Shown: positions 33,753-43,451, counted from the first letter of the stretch. The stretch is DNA of 64,000 nucleotides from Lentimicrobium saccharophilum (GCF_001192835.1 NZ_DF968183.1:372001-436000), one strand, 5' to 3'. The notes: generated by a model from the sequence alone, not told the origin. A program made the numbers and translations.

Positions 33753-34292
33753 ATGAAAAACCTGCTTTTAACTATCTGCTTATTTTTGCTGACCGGTTTC
33801 TCTGTCATGGCACAGAAAAATTTTCACAGTTTCAAAACTACAACCATTGACGGAAAGGAATTTGACCTCTCAACCCTGAAAGGAAAAAAGGTACTGGTGG
33901 TCAATACAGCTTCCAAATGTGGTCTTACCCCTCAGTATAAAGACCTTGAAACTTTGTATAAACAATACAGCGACCGTAATTTTGTGATCATTGGTTTCCC
34001 TGCCAATAACTTCATGGGACAGGAACCCGGTACAAACGAGGAAATTGCGGAATTCTGCGAACTTAACTATGGTGTTACTTTCCCGATGATGTCGAAGATA
34101 TCCGTGAAAGGCAAAGATATCGATCCCATTTACAGCTGGCTGACACAAAAATCAGAAAACGGTAAACTTGATGCAGAGGTTTCATGGAATTTCCAGAAGT
34201 TTATGATTGATGAGAACGGAAATCTGTTTGATTATCTGAGCCCGCGGGAAAGCCCGCTATCAGAAAAAGTTGTGAACTGGATAGAAAATTAA
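33753..34292 (+). CDS. Glutathione-peroxidase-family thiol peroxidase, exported
   Basis: A 179-aa Gpx-type peroxidase that reduces H2O2 or lipid peroxides, probably using thioredoxin as in other bacterial Cys-Gpx. A signal peptide (about residues 1-21, ending SVMAQ) points to the periplasm. The peroxidatic cysteine lies in NTASKCGLTPQY (about residue 52), with the Gln of NNFMGQEPGTNEEI and the Trp-Asn of VSWNFQKFMID completing the tetrad. No selenocysteine codon is present. It is monocistronic with a terminator. Confidence 0.92.
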   Translation: MKNLLLTICLFLLTGFSVMAQKNFHSFKTTTIDGKEFDLSTLKGKKVLVVNTASKCGLTPQYKDLETLYKQYSDRNFVIIGFPANNFMGQEPGTNEEIAEFCELNYGVTFPMMSKISVKGKDIDPIYSWLTQKSENGKLDAEVSWNFQKFMIDENGNLFDYLSPRESPLSEKVVNWIEN

Positions 34293-34313
34293 ATCTGATA
34301 TCCTGCATTAAAG

Positions 34314-34343
34314 AGTCACTTGTTCTCAAGTGGCTTTTTTTTT
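34314..34343 (+). terminator. Terminator of the glutathione peroxidase gene
   Basis: AGTCACTTG (34314-34322) pairs with CAAGTGGCT (34327-34335), with one G-T pair, followed by a long T-run. Confidence 0.8.
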
Positions 34344-34453
34344 ATTTTTATCTTTACAGAAGTGCCTGAAGTTGATCAGAAAACACGCATCAGAATTCTT
34401 TATTCCGATCAGAATCCTTCTATGCCTCGATCAGAAGCCGGGGTGTGGATTAA

Positions 34454-35041
34454 ATGAAATCATCCATGGAAACATTAAAAGGAAGTCTTACAGAAAAAAA
34501 CCTTGCCAGGGCATTTTTTTCAGAATCAGCAAACATCAGAAAATATGAGATTTTTTCGAAACAGGCCAGGCGGGAAGGTTTTGAACAGGTTGCAGCCATT
34601 TTGCTTGAAGTGGCTGAACAGAAGCGTTCCCATACGAAAACCATGTATAAGTTCCTGGAAGGAAGCAACCTGGATATTATGATACCTTTCACGAACAAGG
34701 GCATCGGGCCAACCCTTGAATGCCTCAGGGAAGCGGCCATAACTGAACTTGATGAATCGCGAAGTGTGTTTGAAGAGTATGAACGTATCGCCTGGGAAGA
34801 AGGATTCAAGCGTATTGCCACAAAATTCAAGCTCTTCAGAAGGATTAAACAGTTTTATTCCGAAAGGTTTTATGCCCTGGCTGACAATATCGCAGAAGGC
34901 AAGGTTTTCAAACGTGAAAAAAAAGTGAAATGGATCTGCCGGAAATGCGGATTGATATACGAAAGCGAGCGGGCATTGAAAAATTGCCCCGGCTGTGAGC
35001 ATCCGCAGGCATATTTTGAGATACTTGCTGAGAATTATTAA
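34454..35041 (+). CDS. Rubrerythrin-like protein with degraded diiron site
   Basis: A 195-aa rubrerythrin by length, order and sequence: a ferritin-like four-helix domain, then a rubredoxin-like domain with CRKCG (Cys162, Cys165) and CPGC (Cys178, Cys181) and the ending HPQAYFEILAENY. But both ExxH iron motifs are changed: helix 2 reads KRSH (residues 57-60) and helix 4 reads KQFY (132-135). The helix-1 Glu in SES (24) and the helix-3 pair (Glu98, Glu101) remain. With these losses the peroxide-reducing diiron centre probably cannot form. It may act through its rubredoxin site or be decaying. Start could also be ATG 34466. Confidence 0.85.
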   Translation: MKSSMETLKGSLTEKNLARAFFSESANIRKYEIFSKQARREGFEQVAAILLEVAEQKRSHTKTMYKFLEGSNLDIMIPFTNKGIGPTLECLREAAITELDESRSVFEEYERIAWEEGFKRIATKFKLFRRIKQFYSERFYALADNIAEGKVFKREKKVKWICRKCGLIYESERALKNCPGCEHPQAYFEILAENY

Positions 35042-35139
35042 ATCTTCAGGGAGCTTTTCGTTACCTGCTGATGATGCATTTGCTTGCAGAAAGAAAAAAA
35101 ATAGCCCCCATTCGGAGGCTACCACTTTCAAACTGTTTA

Positions 35140-35799
35140 TTAAATTTCAGCCTTCAGATTAATTTTCAATGACATCTCGTCATGGATGAAATTATCCTTA
35201 AGGTTATCGAAAAGTTTCTTTGATCCGTACTGAACATTCCACTCAGTGCGGTCAATAATAAATGCCGGGGTTGTGGCAGTTACACCGTTATCGCTGACAT
35301 TGACCATTGCTGGAAAAGTGACACTTTTGGTTATATTTTTCATTGTCAGGTTTCCGGTGATGTTGTGGCTGGCTTCAGGATTTCCGCTGACAGCTGCAAC
35401 AGAAGCAATTTCGAAGACTGCTGTGGGATAGGTCTCCACTTCAAAGAAATCAGCCGATTTCAGATGGCCTAACAGTTTGGCATTCATTTCCTGATCTGTA
35501 AGATCAAGTACAACAATTGAATTCAGATCAATGGTAAATTTACCGCCGACGATTTCACCATCTTTCAGCATCACTTCTCCGGCTGAAATATTCACTGTGC
35601 CATTATGCTGACCGGTCGGTTTGGTACCTACCCATTCCACATTTGATGCGGCAAGATCAACCGGAAGGGTCACATCTCCGCTTTTTACAGTTACATCCTG
35701 CGCCTCACCGGTTGCAGCTTTCTCACCCTGAGGGCCGCCACATGATGCGATGATTCCTGTTACCAATAAAAGTCCGAGGATTTTACCAATTTTTGTCAT
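35140..35799 (-). CDS. YceI-family lipoprotein
   Basis: A 219-aa predicted lipoprotein (signal ending TGIIASC at residue 20) with a YceI domain, an elongated lipocalin-like beta barrel that binds isoprenoid or amphiphilic lipids in the periplasm. Family strands are visible: ASNVEWVGTKPTGQHNGTVNIS, the G-F/ID-LNSI strand, the SADFFEVETYPTAVF strand (about residues 111-125) and the NIT-GNLTMKNIT turn. The last strand ends NLKAEI. The gene sits alone on the minus strand, and its ligand is unknown. Confidence 0.9.
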   Translation of the reverse strand: MTKIGKILGLLLVTGIIASCGGPQGEKAATGEAQDVTVKSGDVTLPVDLAASNVEWVGTKPTGQHNGTVNISAGEVMLKDGEIVGGKFTIDLNSIVVLDLTDQEMNAKLLGHLKSADFFEVETYPTAVFEIASVAAVSGNPEASHNITGNLTMKNITKSVTFPAMVNVSDNGVTATTPAFIIDRTEWNVQYGSKKLFDNLKDNFIHDEMSLKINLKAEI

Positions 35800-35981
35800 T
35801 TTTCTCTTTTTTTAGTTTAAGTTATTGTTTTTTCAGGCATTCAGCAGCCTTGCGGGGGTATAAACACGATTGTTTAACTAATGTTCAAAAAGCTGAAACA
35901 GGCTATGGCAATCTTACAATCAATTTAACTTTTTTCAGCTAACTTTAACATTAATTAACTGACACAGCCTGCCTTGCAGGG

Positions 35982-35989
35982 TAAATTTG
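35982..35989 (+). promoter_or_regulatory. -7 box of the CarboxypepD_reg-like gene
   Basis: TAAATTTG matches TAnnTTTG, 10 nt before the ATG at 36000. The leader is a few bases at most. Confidence 0.55.
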
Positions 35990-35999
35990 CAAAGATACA

Positions 36000-36782
36000 A
36001 TGTACATGACCGGATTCAGGCATTTTCTGATTGTTGCACTGCTTCTGCTAAACACTGGGGCGCTTGAAGCTCAGTCTTATATTATGCTCAAGGGATCGGT
36101 ATTCAGCGTTACCGGAGAAGCGCTGGTTGGCGCTCATGCCAGGAACCTGCACAGAAACTACGGCACGTTTACTGATTTTCGTGGGGAGTTTTCACTGGTG
36201 CTTGCCAGGAATGACACGCTTAAGGTTACCATGATTGGTTATAAAGCTTTTCTGTTCAGGATTCCGGTAAACCTCACCTCATTGAATTACAGTATAAAAA
36301 TCACTCTATTTGAAGATACCCTGATGATTCCCGGAGTCGAGATCCGGCCTTACCCGCTGACGTACCCCGAATTCCGCCGGGAATTTATCACCATGAAGAC
36401 GCCCCAGGAGATTGTGCTGAAAAAACTTAAACTACCCGCTGAACCTTTCCGGAGAAAATATGAGAATCCTGAAGGTGGTCTGTTGCTGCCCGGGCCATTC
36501 TCGTTAATTTATGACAATTTTTCGAAGGAAGCCAGACAGCGCCGGAAAATGGCTGAAATCCTGAAGCAAAATACATTGAGAAGTGATTTTCTAAACATTA
36601 TATCAGCCGAAATACTCAGCCATCGGTTCGGGATCAGCACCGATGATGAGATAGATGAACTGATCAGAAACTGCGGAATCAACAGGGAAATGCTTGATAA
36701 CACACCGCATTATATGCTGATTGTAATGGTTGAAAACTGTATTTCCAGACGCAATGATTACTATGGAATTCCATACAGGTAA
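36000..36782 (+). CDS. Exported protein with a carboxypeptidase-regulatory-like domain
   Basis: A 260-aa protein with a signal peptide (about residues 1-24, ending ALEAQ) followed by a CarboxypepD_reg-like beta sandwich: LKGSVFSVTGEALVGAHARN (about residues 29-48), the FTDFRGEFSL strand and the VTMIGYKAFLF strand. Such domains occur at the N-terminus of TonB-dependent receptors, but here no barrel follows; the rest is helical and rich in charged residues. The role is unknown. A second ATG lies two codons downstream. The gene appears to be alone on its transcript. Confidence 0.75.
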   Translation: MYMTGFRHFLIVALLLLNTGALEAQSYIMLKGSVFSVTGEALVGAHARNLHRNYGTFTDFRGEFSLVLARNDTLKVTMIGYKAFLFRIPVNLTSLNYSIKITLFEDTLMIPGVEIRPYPLTYPEFRREFITMKTPQEIVLKKLKLPAEPFRRKYENPEGGLLLPGPFSLIYDNFSKEARQRRKMAEILKQNTLRSDFLNIISAEILSHRFGISTDDEIDELIRNCGINREMLDNTPHYMLIVMVENCISRRNDYYGIPYR

Positions 36783-36904
36783 ATCTTGATTTGCATCGCT
36801 GCAAAATAATTCCCGCAAAAGATTACGCTGAACCAATAATCCCGATCTTTGTTAAGAACACCAGAACTGCATAAAGAAAATTATTACTCATAAAGCCGGA
36901 TGCT

Positions 36905-39331
36905 ATGAAATCTGCCAGCCTGAAAGAAATGACCGCACTGAAGAAAGAATATATCAACGAAGTAAAGAATGATTACCGGATAGCTTATGAAAGCCGGCAG
37001 GCAAGCCTCACGGGGAGGCGTGAAGTTCTCACAGGGAAGGGAAAATTCGGAATTTTTGGTGACGGAAAAGAGATCCCCCAGCTGGCAATGGCAAAAGCAT
37101 TCCGGAACGGTGACTGGCGTTCAGGGTATTACAGAGATCAGACCTTTATGCTGGCGACAGGTATGATGAACCTTGAAGAATTCTTTGCACAGATATACGG
37201 AGATACTGACGACACATTTAATCCCGGTACTGCCGGAAGGGTGATGAACAATCATTTTGCCACCCGCAGCCTCGATAAAGACGGGACGTGGAAAGATCTT
37301 ACGCTGCAGAAGAACAGTTCGGCCGACATCTCCCCCACTGCCGGGCAAATGCCCAGGTTGCTCGGCCTGGCGTTGGCTTCTAAATTATACAGAAAATCCG
37401 GTGAAAAATCCATACTGAAAGGTTTTTCCATTGAAGGCAATGAAGTGGCATTTGGTACTATCGGTGACGCTTCCACATCAGAAGGACATTTTTTTGAAAC
37501 CATCAACGCGGCCGGTGTTCTTCAGGTACCCATGGCCATCTCGGTATGGGATGACGGTTGGGGAATATCCGTACCAAATAAATATCAAACCACCAAACAG
37601 AGTATTTCAGAGATTCTCAGGGGATTTGAAAGGGATGAAAACAACCCCGGGTACCTTATTTATTCTGCTGACGGATGGGATTATCCCGGGCTGATAAGTG
37701 TCTATCGCGAAGGCATTGAAATCTGCCGCAGGGAGCAGGTTCCCGTGCTGTTTCATATCAAAGGCCTGACACAGCCACAGGGTCACTCGACCAGCGGATC
37801 GCATGAGCGCTATAAATCAAAAGAAAGGCTGAAGTGGGAAAAAGAGTATGATGGCATTGCCCGCATGCGGGAATGGATGATTTCCGAAGGGATTGCCACT
37901 AATGAGGAAATTGAGGAAATTGAAAATCTGGCCACCGAAAGGGTTAAGAAAGCGCGTAAAGCTGCCTGGGACAACTACCTGAATCCGGTAAAGGCCAAAC
38001 GGGATGAGTTCCTCCGAATGGCCGATGTAACTACCTGCAACTGCGCCAAAACCAGCAAAATCGAATCCATTAAGGAGGATCTCCGCCTTATTGCCGACCC
38101 CATCCGCAAAGACATTATCTCATCTGCCCGTAAAATTCTCAGGTTAATCTGTGATTCATGCAGCAATCCTCAGAATTCACTCAAAATCAATGTCAGCAAC
38201 TGGCTGGAAAAAGAGATGGCTGACAACGCCGGACGATATAACTCTTATCTGTACAGTGAATCAGCCGAGCGGGTCAGTAACGTAAGTTCAGTTGAGCCCG
38301 TCTTTGACGAAAAATCGGTGATGGTACCCGGCCGGGAGATCCTCAGGGACAATTTTGATGCCTTGATGGCTAAATATCCTGAACTGGTTGTTTTTGGCGA
38401 GGATGTGGGAAAGATCGGCGGCGTAAACCAGACATGGGAAGGTCTGCAGGAAAAGTACGGCGAAAACAGGATTTTTGATACCGGGATCCGCGAAGCCACC
38501 ATCATCGGTCAGGGAATCGGATTGGCCATGCGCGGGTTCAGACCCATTGCCGAGATACAATACTTCGATTATCTGCTTTACGGGCTCCAGGTGATCAGCG
38601 ATGACCTTGCAACCCTTCAATACCGGACCAAAGGCGGTCAGAAAGCACCTATGATCATCAGTACCCGCGGTCACCGGCTCGAAGGGATCTGGCACTCGGG
38701 CTCTCCCCTGAGCATGGTCATCAACTCTGTACGTGGTGTGCATGTGCTGGTTCCGAGAAATATGACCCAGGCTTCGGGATTTTACAATACCATGCTGGCT
38801 TCGGATGAACCGGCCATCATTATCGAGCCCCTCAACGGATACCGGCTGCGTGAAAAGCGTCCTGCCAATATCGGGGAATACCGCATAGCACCCGGTTATC
38901 CCGAAATACTGCATCAGGGCACTGATATCACCATCGTTACTTACGGATCGTGTGTGCGCATTGCCGAAGATGCCGTTGATCAACTGAAAGCCTTCAATAT
39001 CTCCTGCGAACTGATCGATGTGCAGTCCCTTATACCTTTCGACATTGACCAGACAATTGTGAAGTCGTTGCGGAAAACCAACAAGATTGTCTTCTTCGAT
39101 GAGGACGTGCCGGGTGGGGCCACCGCTTATATGATGCAAAAAGTGCTGGAGGAACAAAACGGTTATCTTTACCTGGATGCACCTCCAAGAACTGTCACCG
39201 GAATGGCCCACCGGGCGGCATACAGTACTGACGGGGATTATTTCTCCAATCCCAACGCCGAGGACGTGTTTGATGCCGTTTACAATATCATGCACGATTA
39301 TAACCCCGGCAAGTACCCGAAAATTTTCTGA
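36905..39331 (+). CDS. 2-oxoacid dehydrogenase E1, alpha-beta fusion
   Basis: An 808-aa thiamine-diphosphate E1 that decarboxylates a 2-oxoacid, probably branched-chain, and passes the acyl group to an E2. The alpha half holds the TPP motif GDASTSEGHFFETINAAG (about residues 190-207) and the Trp-Gly loop WDDGWGISVPNK; the beta half starts at about residue 475 (VVFGEDVGKIGGVNQTWEG). A poorly conserved linker joins the two. No E2 or E3 gene is in the window. A near -7 sequence (GATCTTTG, about 36854) lies upstream. The fused form is common in Bacteroidota. Confidence 0.88.
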   Translation: MKSASLKEMTALKKEYINEVKNDYRIAYESRQASLTGRREVLTGKGKFGIFGDGKEIPQLAMAKAFRNGDWRSGYYRDQTFMLATGMMNLEEFFAQIYGDTDDTFNPGTAGRVMNNHFATRSLDKDGTWKDLTLQKNSSADISPTAGQMPRLLGLALASKLYRKSGEKSILKGFSIEGNEVAFGTIGDASTSEGHFFETINAAGVLQVPMAISVWDDGWGISVPNKYQTTKQSISEILRGFERDENNPGYLIYSADGWDYPGLISVYREGIEICRREQVPVLFHIKGLTQPQGHSTSGSHERYKSKERLKWEKEYDGIARMREWMISEGIATNEEIEEIENLATERVKKARKAAWDNYLNPVKAKRDEFLRMADVTTCNCAKTSKIESIKEDLRLIADPIRKDIISSARKILRLICDSCSNPQNSLKINVSNWLEKEMADNAGRYNSYLYSESAERVSNVSSVEPVFDEKSVMVPGREILRDNFDALMAKYPELVVFGEDVGKIGGVNQTWEGLQEKYGENRIFDTGIREATIIGQGIGLAMRGFRPIAEIQYFDYLLYGLQVISDDLATLQYRTKGGQKAPMIISTRGHRLEGIWHSGSPLSMVINSVRGVHVLVPRNMTQASGFYNTMLASDEPAIIIEPLNGYRLREKRPANIGEYRIAPGYPEILHQGTDITIVTYGSCVRIAEDAVDQLKAFNISCELIDVQSLIPFDIDQTIVKSLRKTNKIVFFDEDVPGGATAYMMQKVLEEQNGYLYLDAPPRTVTGMAHRAAYSTDGDYFSNPNAEDVFDAVYNIMHDYNPGKYPKIF

Positions 39332-39437
39332 TTATTCAGCTGCTTGTTGAACCGATACATTCACAAATGGGTATTGAGTATTCCGGCTTAATTTTATAAT
39401 CTTCTTCTATAACTCAGGGATAGATAATAAGTTGCGC

Positions 39438-39467
39438 AAAAAAGCCGTTGCATCGAACAACGGCTTT
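39438..39467 (-). terminator. Terminator of the ETF operon
   Basis: AAAGCCGTTG (39441-39450) and CAACGGCTTT (39458-39467) form a 10-bp stem; the minus strand then runs into T residues. It lies about 30 nt after the acyl-CoA dehydrogenase stop. Confidence 0.8.
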
Positions 39468-39498
39468 GCAAGCAGTGATTAAGGTTTGGTCCCGGTAA

Positions 39499-41205
39499 TT
39501 ACACCTGTTTAAAGGCGCCCAGGTCTTTGGGGTGACTCTGGTTGATAAAGCCGACTTTGGCTATATTTTCGGCACGTGCCATACGGATAAAGATATCGGC
39601 CGATTTGGTATAATCATCATTCCTGTTGGCATCGAGCAGCAACAGGTAACCCATGATGATATGACCGGCCATCTCAACCAGGCGGCGGGCATGGTAATCA
39701 AGGTATTCGGTGTCCTCAAACTCGTTGACTTTTTCAACCGTTTTTGCATACTGGTCGGTCATTTTTACTAGTACCGATTTCATATACTGCAATTCAGGTT
39801 TTACCTGGATTTCAGCATAGGTCTGCATCGCTTTGAGGTAAGCGCCATTGCCTACACCGCGGATGGCCGCCACAACCTGGAGTTGCGAGGTTCCCTCGTA
39901 AATGGTAGTGATACGGGCATCCCTGTAAATTCTTTCAACCGGGAAATCCTTCATGTATCCTGTACCACCGTGTATCTGAATGGCATCATAAGCAATCTGG
40001 TTGCAATACTCGCTGGAGAAAAGCTTCAATAGCGGTGTAAAAACATCAGCCAGTTTCAGATAATACTTGTACTCTTCACGCTCGGCCTGTTCAAGTTTCC
40101 TTTCGTGACCGGCAAAGGTATAAGCCTTGTAGATATCAACAAAACGGGCAGTTTCGTAGAGCAATGTCCGGATGGCATCAGTTTTCACCTTCATATTGGT
40201 GATCATCTCATATACGGCCGGATACTGGATAATGGCTTTGCCAAACTGTTCGCGCTCCTGCGCATATTTCAGCGCTTCGCGCCAGGCAGCCTCAGCAATA
40301 CCCACCGATTGAGCTCCAACGCCCAACCGGGCCGAATTCATCAGTGACATTACATACTTGATCAGCCCCATCTTGGTATCACCAACCAGTTTTGCAGGGG
40401 CATTTTTAAAGACAAGTTCACAGGTGGGCGATCCTTTGATCCCCAGTTTATTTTCTATCCTTCTGATTTTAACAGCTTTGTGTTTGCGGTCATATACAAA
40501 AAGCGAAAGACCGCGCGCATCGGTGGTGTTGGGCTCAGAGCGGGCCAGAACCAGTGAAATGTCGGCATCTCCATTCGTGATAAAACGTTTTACGCCATCA
40601 AGGTACCAGATTCCTGTTGCAGGATCAAGGGTTGCTTTAAGCTGAACAGCCTGGAGATCGGAACCGGCATCAGGTTCTGTAAGGTCCATGGCCGCTGTCG
40701 CTCCCTGGTTGAAGCGGGGCAGGTACTCATTCTTGATTTCGTCAGAACCAAACTCATGGATGGTTTCTGCACAGTCCTGAAGTCCCCAGATATTGGCGAA
40801 GCCGGCATCGGCCCGTGAAACGATCTCAGCTGACATTACATAGGGAACAATCGGGAAGTTCAGCCCCCCGTATTCCCTCGGCAATGACATGCCAATCATC
40901 CCGGCTTTTACCAGTGCATCATGGTTTTCCTGCGTCCCGCGGGCATATACCACCTCATTGTCAATAAGCTGAGGTCCGTCATGATCCACACTTTCAGCAT
41001 TGGGAGCTATGATGTCTCCCGAAATCTCACCTATGATCTCAAGCACCTTATCATAACTGTCAAGGGCATCTTCAAGGTCAAGCGGGGCATAATCATGCTG
41101 CTCTTTCTGGGTATAATTATGTTCTTTCAGTTTCACGATCTTTTCCATCAAAGGATGGGTAAGATGAAACTTAAGGTTCTCGTTGTCAGTATAAAAGTTG
41201 GCCAT
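39499..41205 (-). CDS. Acyl-CoA dehydrogenase
   Basis: A 568-aa FAD enzyme that introduces a 2,3 double bond into acyl-CoA and passes electrons to the ETF encoded just upstream. Features are the FAD/substrate motif DLTEPDAGSDLQAVQLKA (about residues 172-189), WYLDGVKRFITNGD, and the C-terminal GGTGYMKDFPVERIYRDAR leading to YEGTSQLQVVAAIRG, where the catalytic Glu is expected. It is longer than the usual 380 aa because of extra N- and C-terminal helices, as in other long Bacteroidota forms. It is the third gene of the etfB-etfA-acd transcript. Confidence 0.88.
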   Translation of the reverse strand: MANFYTDNENLKFHLTHPLMEKIVKLKEHNYTQKEQHDYAPLDLEDALDSYDKVLEIIGEISGDIIAPNAESVDHDGPQLIDNEVVYARGTQENHDALVKAGMIGMSLPREYGGLNFPIVPYVMSAEIVSRADAGFANIWGLQDCAETIHEFGSDEIKNEYLPRFNQGATAAMDLTEPDAGSDLQAVQLKATLDPATGIWYLDGVKRFITNGDADISLVLARSEPNTTDARGLSLFVYDRKHKAVKIRRIENKLGIKGSPTCELVFKNAPAKLVGDTKMGLIKYVMSLMNSARLGVGAQSVGIAEAAWREALKYAQEREQFGKAIIQYPAVYEMITNMKVKTDAIRTLLYETARFVDIYKAYTFAGHERKLEQAEREEYKYYLKLADVFTPLLKLFSSEYCNQIAYDAIQIHGGTGYMKDFPVERIYRDARITTIYEGTSQLQVVAAIRGVGNGAYLKAMQTYAEIQVKPELQYMKSVLVKMTDQYAKTVEKVNEFEDTEYLDYHARRLVEMAGHIIMGYLLLLDANRNDDYTKSADIFIRMARAENIAKVGFINQSHPKDLGAFKQV

Positions 41206-41252
41206 TTTCTTCTGAATTGCTTGTGATTACTGTAAATCTGCCGGATACCGGT

Positions 41253-42287
41253 TTACTTTGAATTTGCCTTGTAATACCTTATCATTTTAGGTATTACATC
41301 AGTAATACTGCCGATAATTGTATAATCGGCAATATGGTTGATGGGTGCATTGGGGTCGGTATTGATGGAGATAATCTGGGCTGACTGGTCCATCCCCGCC
41401 CTGTGCTGAACAGCCCCGGAGATACCACATGCAATGTAAAGTTTGGGCCTTACGGTTACCCCGGTCTGACCTATCTGCCTTTCATGTTCCGAAAAACCGG
41501 CATCCACTGCAGCCCTGGAAGCGCCAACCTGCGCACCCAAAACATCGGCAAGATCATAAAGCAACTGGAAGTTTTCGCGCGAACCAACACCATACCCACC
41601 GGCAATAATCACCTGCGCGTTTTTAATGTTGATTTTGCTCGCTTCCATGTGCCGCTCGATGATCTGTACCATAAAATCTTCATCCCTGAGCACAGCGGAA
41701 GCATTTACCTTCTTAACCTGTCCTTTATACTTAGGATCAAACACTTCTTTTTTCATGACCCCTTCCCTGACGGTAGCCATCTGAGGGCGGGTCTCGGGAT
41801 TGATAATGGTAGCGATGATGTTTCCGCCAAAAGCCGGCCTGATCTGATACAGCAGATTCTTATATTCAGTCTGGGTTTTATTCTCGAAATGATCTCCTAT
41901 TTCAAGACTGGTACAGTCTGCTGTAAGACCGCAACGCAGGGCTGAAGCGATCCTCGGTGCAAGGTCACGGCCGATGGAGGTAGCTCCGAATATTGCTATT
42001 TCAGGCTTTTCGTGATGGAAAATATGCAACACCAAAGAGGCATGCGGCAGCGTGGTATAAGGGAACAAACGATTGTCGTCAGCCACATGAACCACATCCA
42101 CACCAAAAGGAAATACCTGATCTTCAATACGCTTCAGATCAGATCCGATTACAATTGCTTCAAGCTTTACGCCAAGTTCAGTAGCCAGCCTGCGACCCTT
42201 CGACAGCAACTCAAGACTTACATCGGCAATGGTTTTTTCTTCAGTAAGCTCGCAATAAACAAATATATTATTCACGGTTCTTTTCAA
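41253..42287 (-). CDS. etfA: Electron transfer flavoprotein, alpha subunit
   Basis: A 344-aa FAD-binding subunit of ETF, which takes electrons from acyl-CoA dehydrogenases. The C-terminal FAD domain shows IIAGGYGVGSRENFQLLYDL (about residues 226-245), GASRAAVDAGFSEHERQIGQ and YIACGISGAVQHRAGM. The N-terminal half resembles ETF beta in fold. It lies 47 bp upstream of the dehydrogenase and 21 bp downstream of etfB. Whether this ETF is of the bifurcating type cannot be decided by eye. Confidence 0.93.
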   Translation of the reverse strand: MKRTVNNIFVYCELTEEKTIADVSLELLSKGRRLATELGVKLEAIVIGSDLKRIEDQVFPFGVDVVHVADDNRLFPYTTLPHASLVLHIFHHEKPEIAIFGATSIGRDLAPRIASALRCGLTADCTSLEIGDHFENKTQTEYKNLLYQIRPAFGGNIIATIINPETRPQMATVREGVMKKEVFDPKYKGQVKKVNASAVLRDEDFMVQIIERHMEASKINIKNAQVIIAGGYGVGSRENFQLLYDLADVLGAQVGASRAAVDAGFSEHERQIGQTGVTVRPKLYIACGISGAVQHRAGMDQSAQIISINTDPNAPINHIADYTIIGSITDVIPKMIRYYKANSK

Positions 42288-42308
42288 TTTAAGGTTTACA
42301 CTTCCTGC

Positions 42309-43181
42309 TTAACCAATTACATGGCTGTCGATCAGGTCTTTCATCAGGTTGTTGATATCCTCGTCGGAAGCAGATAAAACTTTTGAGTCTTTGTGCGCAA
42401 ACACCACATTCTCAATTTTCTTGACTTTTGTGGGGGAACCTGAGAGGCCAAGCATGGTAACATCGGCATGCAGGTCATCTACCGTCCACTCGTCTATCTG
42501 AAGATACGGGCGCTGATCATAAAGTTCTGTGTAATCCTTGGTTTCATTCTGAAGTTCTGTTACGGTTCGGGCATGTTTGTACTTCATCAGTAACTTGGCA
42601 ACCCTTTGCCGACAGGCAGGAGCAGAACTGTGCACGGTAACAGCCGCCGGAAGGGGTGATTTAACGACTTCTACTCCCCGCTCAAGTCTGCGTTTGACCA
42701 CAATGTGTTTTTCACTTACTTCGGTAATCTCTTCAGCATAAGTGATTTGCGGAAGGCTGAGTTTTTCTGCAGTCTGGGGGCCAACCTGTGCAGTATCCCC
42801 GTCAATTGCCTGACGTCCCGATATAACCAGATGATATGGTTCCAGCTTCTTAACTGCCAGAGAAATGGCATAGGAAGTAGCCAGGGTGTCGGAGCCGGCA
42901 AATTTGCGGTCAGTAATCAGGTAACCCCGGTCCGCTCCGCGATACATGGCTTCCCTGATGATCTCTGCAGCCCTGAAAGGACCCATGGTCAGAATAATCA
43001 CTTCGCAGTCCTTGCGCTGATCTTTAATCCTGAGCGCCAATTCCAGCGCGTTGAGGTCTTCGGGATTGAAAATAGCAGGAAGGGCTGCCCGGTTTACCGT
43101 GCCATCCGCTTTCATCGCGTCTTTCCCAACATTTCGGGTGTCAGGCACCTGTTTGGCAAGCACAATAATTCTGAAACTCAT
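42309..43181 (-). CDS. etfB: Electron transfer flavoprotein, beta subunit
   Basis: A 290-aa subunit that binds the second cofactor (AMP or FAD) of ETF. Visible motifs are VLAKQVPDTRNVGKDAMK at the start and the family signature with ISGRQAIDGDTAQVGPQTAEKL (about residues 116-137). The length is longer than the simple 250-aa form. It is the first gene of the operon and has a -7 box (43254-43261) about 70 bp upstream. Confidence 0.92.
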   Translation of the reverse strand: MSFRIIVLAKQVPDTRNVGKDAMKADGTVNRAALPAIFNPEDLNALELALRIKDQRKDCEVIILTMGPFRAAEIIREAMYRGADRGYLITDRKFAGSDTLATSYAISLAVKKLEPYHLVISGRQAIDGDTAQVGPQTAEKLSLPQITYAEEITEVSEKHIVVKRRLERGVEVVKSPLPAAVTVHSSAPACRQRVAKLLMKYKHARTVTELQNETKDYTELYDQRPYLQIDEWTVDDLHADVTMLGLSGSPTKVKKIENVVFAHKDSKVLSASDEDINNLMKDLIDSHVIG

Positions 43182-43253
43182 AGACTGGTTTTTAGTGAAA
43201 TATGCATTAATTTAATTAGGTAATTTCTTTCATTTGAAATTCGTCCCGGAATG

Positions 43254-43261
43254 CAAAAATA
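43254..43261 (-). promoter_or_regulatory. -7 box of the etfB-etfA-acd operon
   Basis: The minus strand reads TATTTTTG, a perfect TAnnTTTG. Confidence 0.55.
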
Positions 43262-43451
43262 GAAATTTGCCGATTATCAGCAAAACTATTATTTGAACTG
43301 TAGTTCACGCCTGAACTGGTTGTAAAGGAAAGACAAGCCTGTTGCCTGAGGCTTGTTTAACATGGCCTTGTAAAAGATATTGTCAACCGGGCTGTTCAGG
43401 ATCCAGACTCCCTGATATCTTAACCTTTCCGTATCTGATGATATTTTTTGA

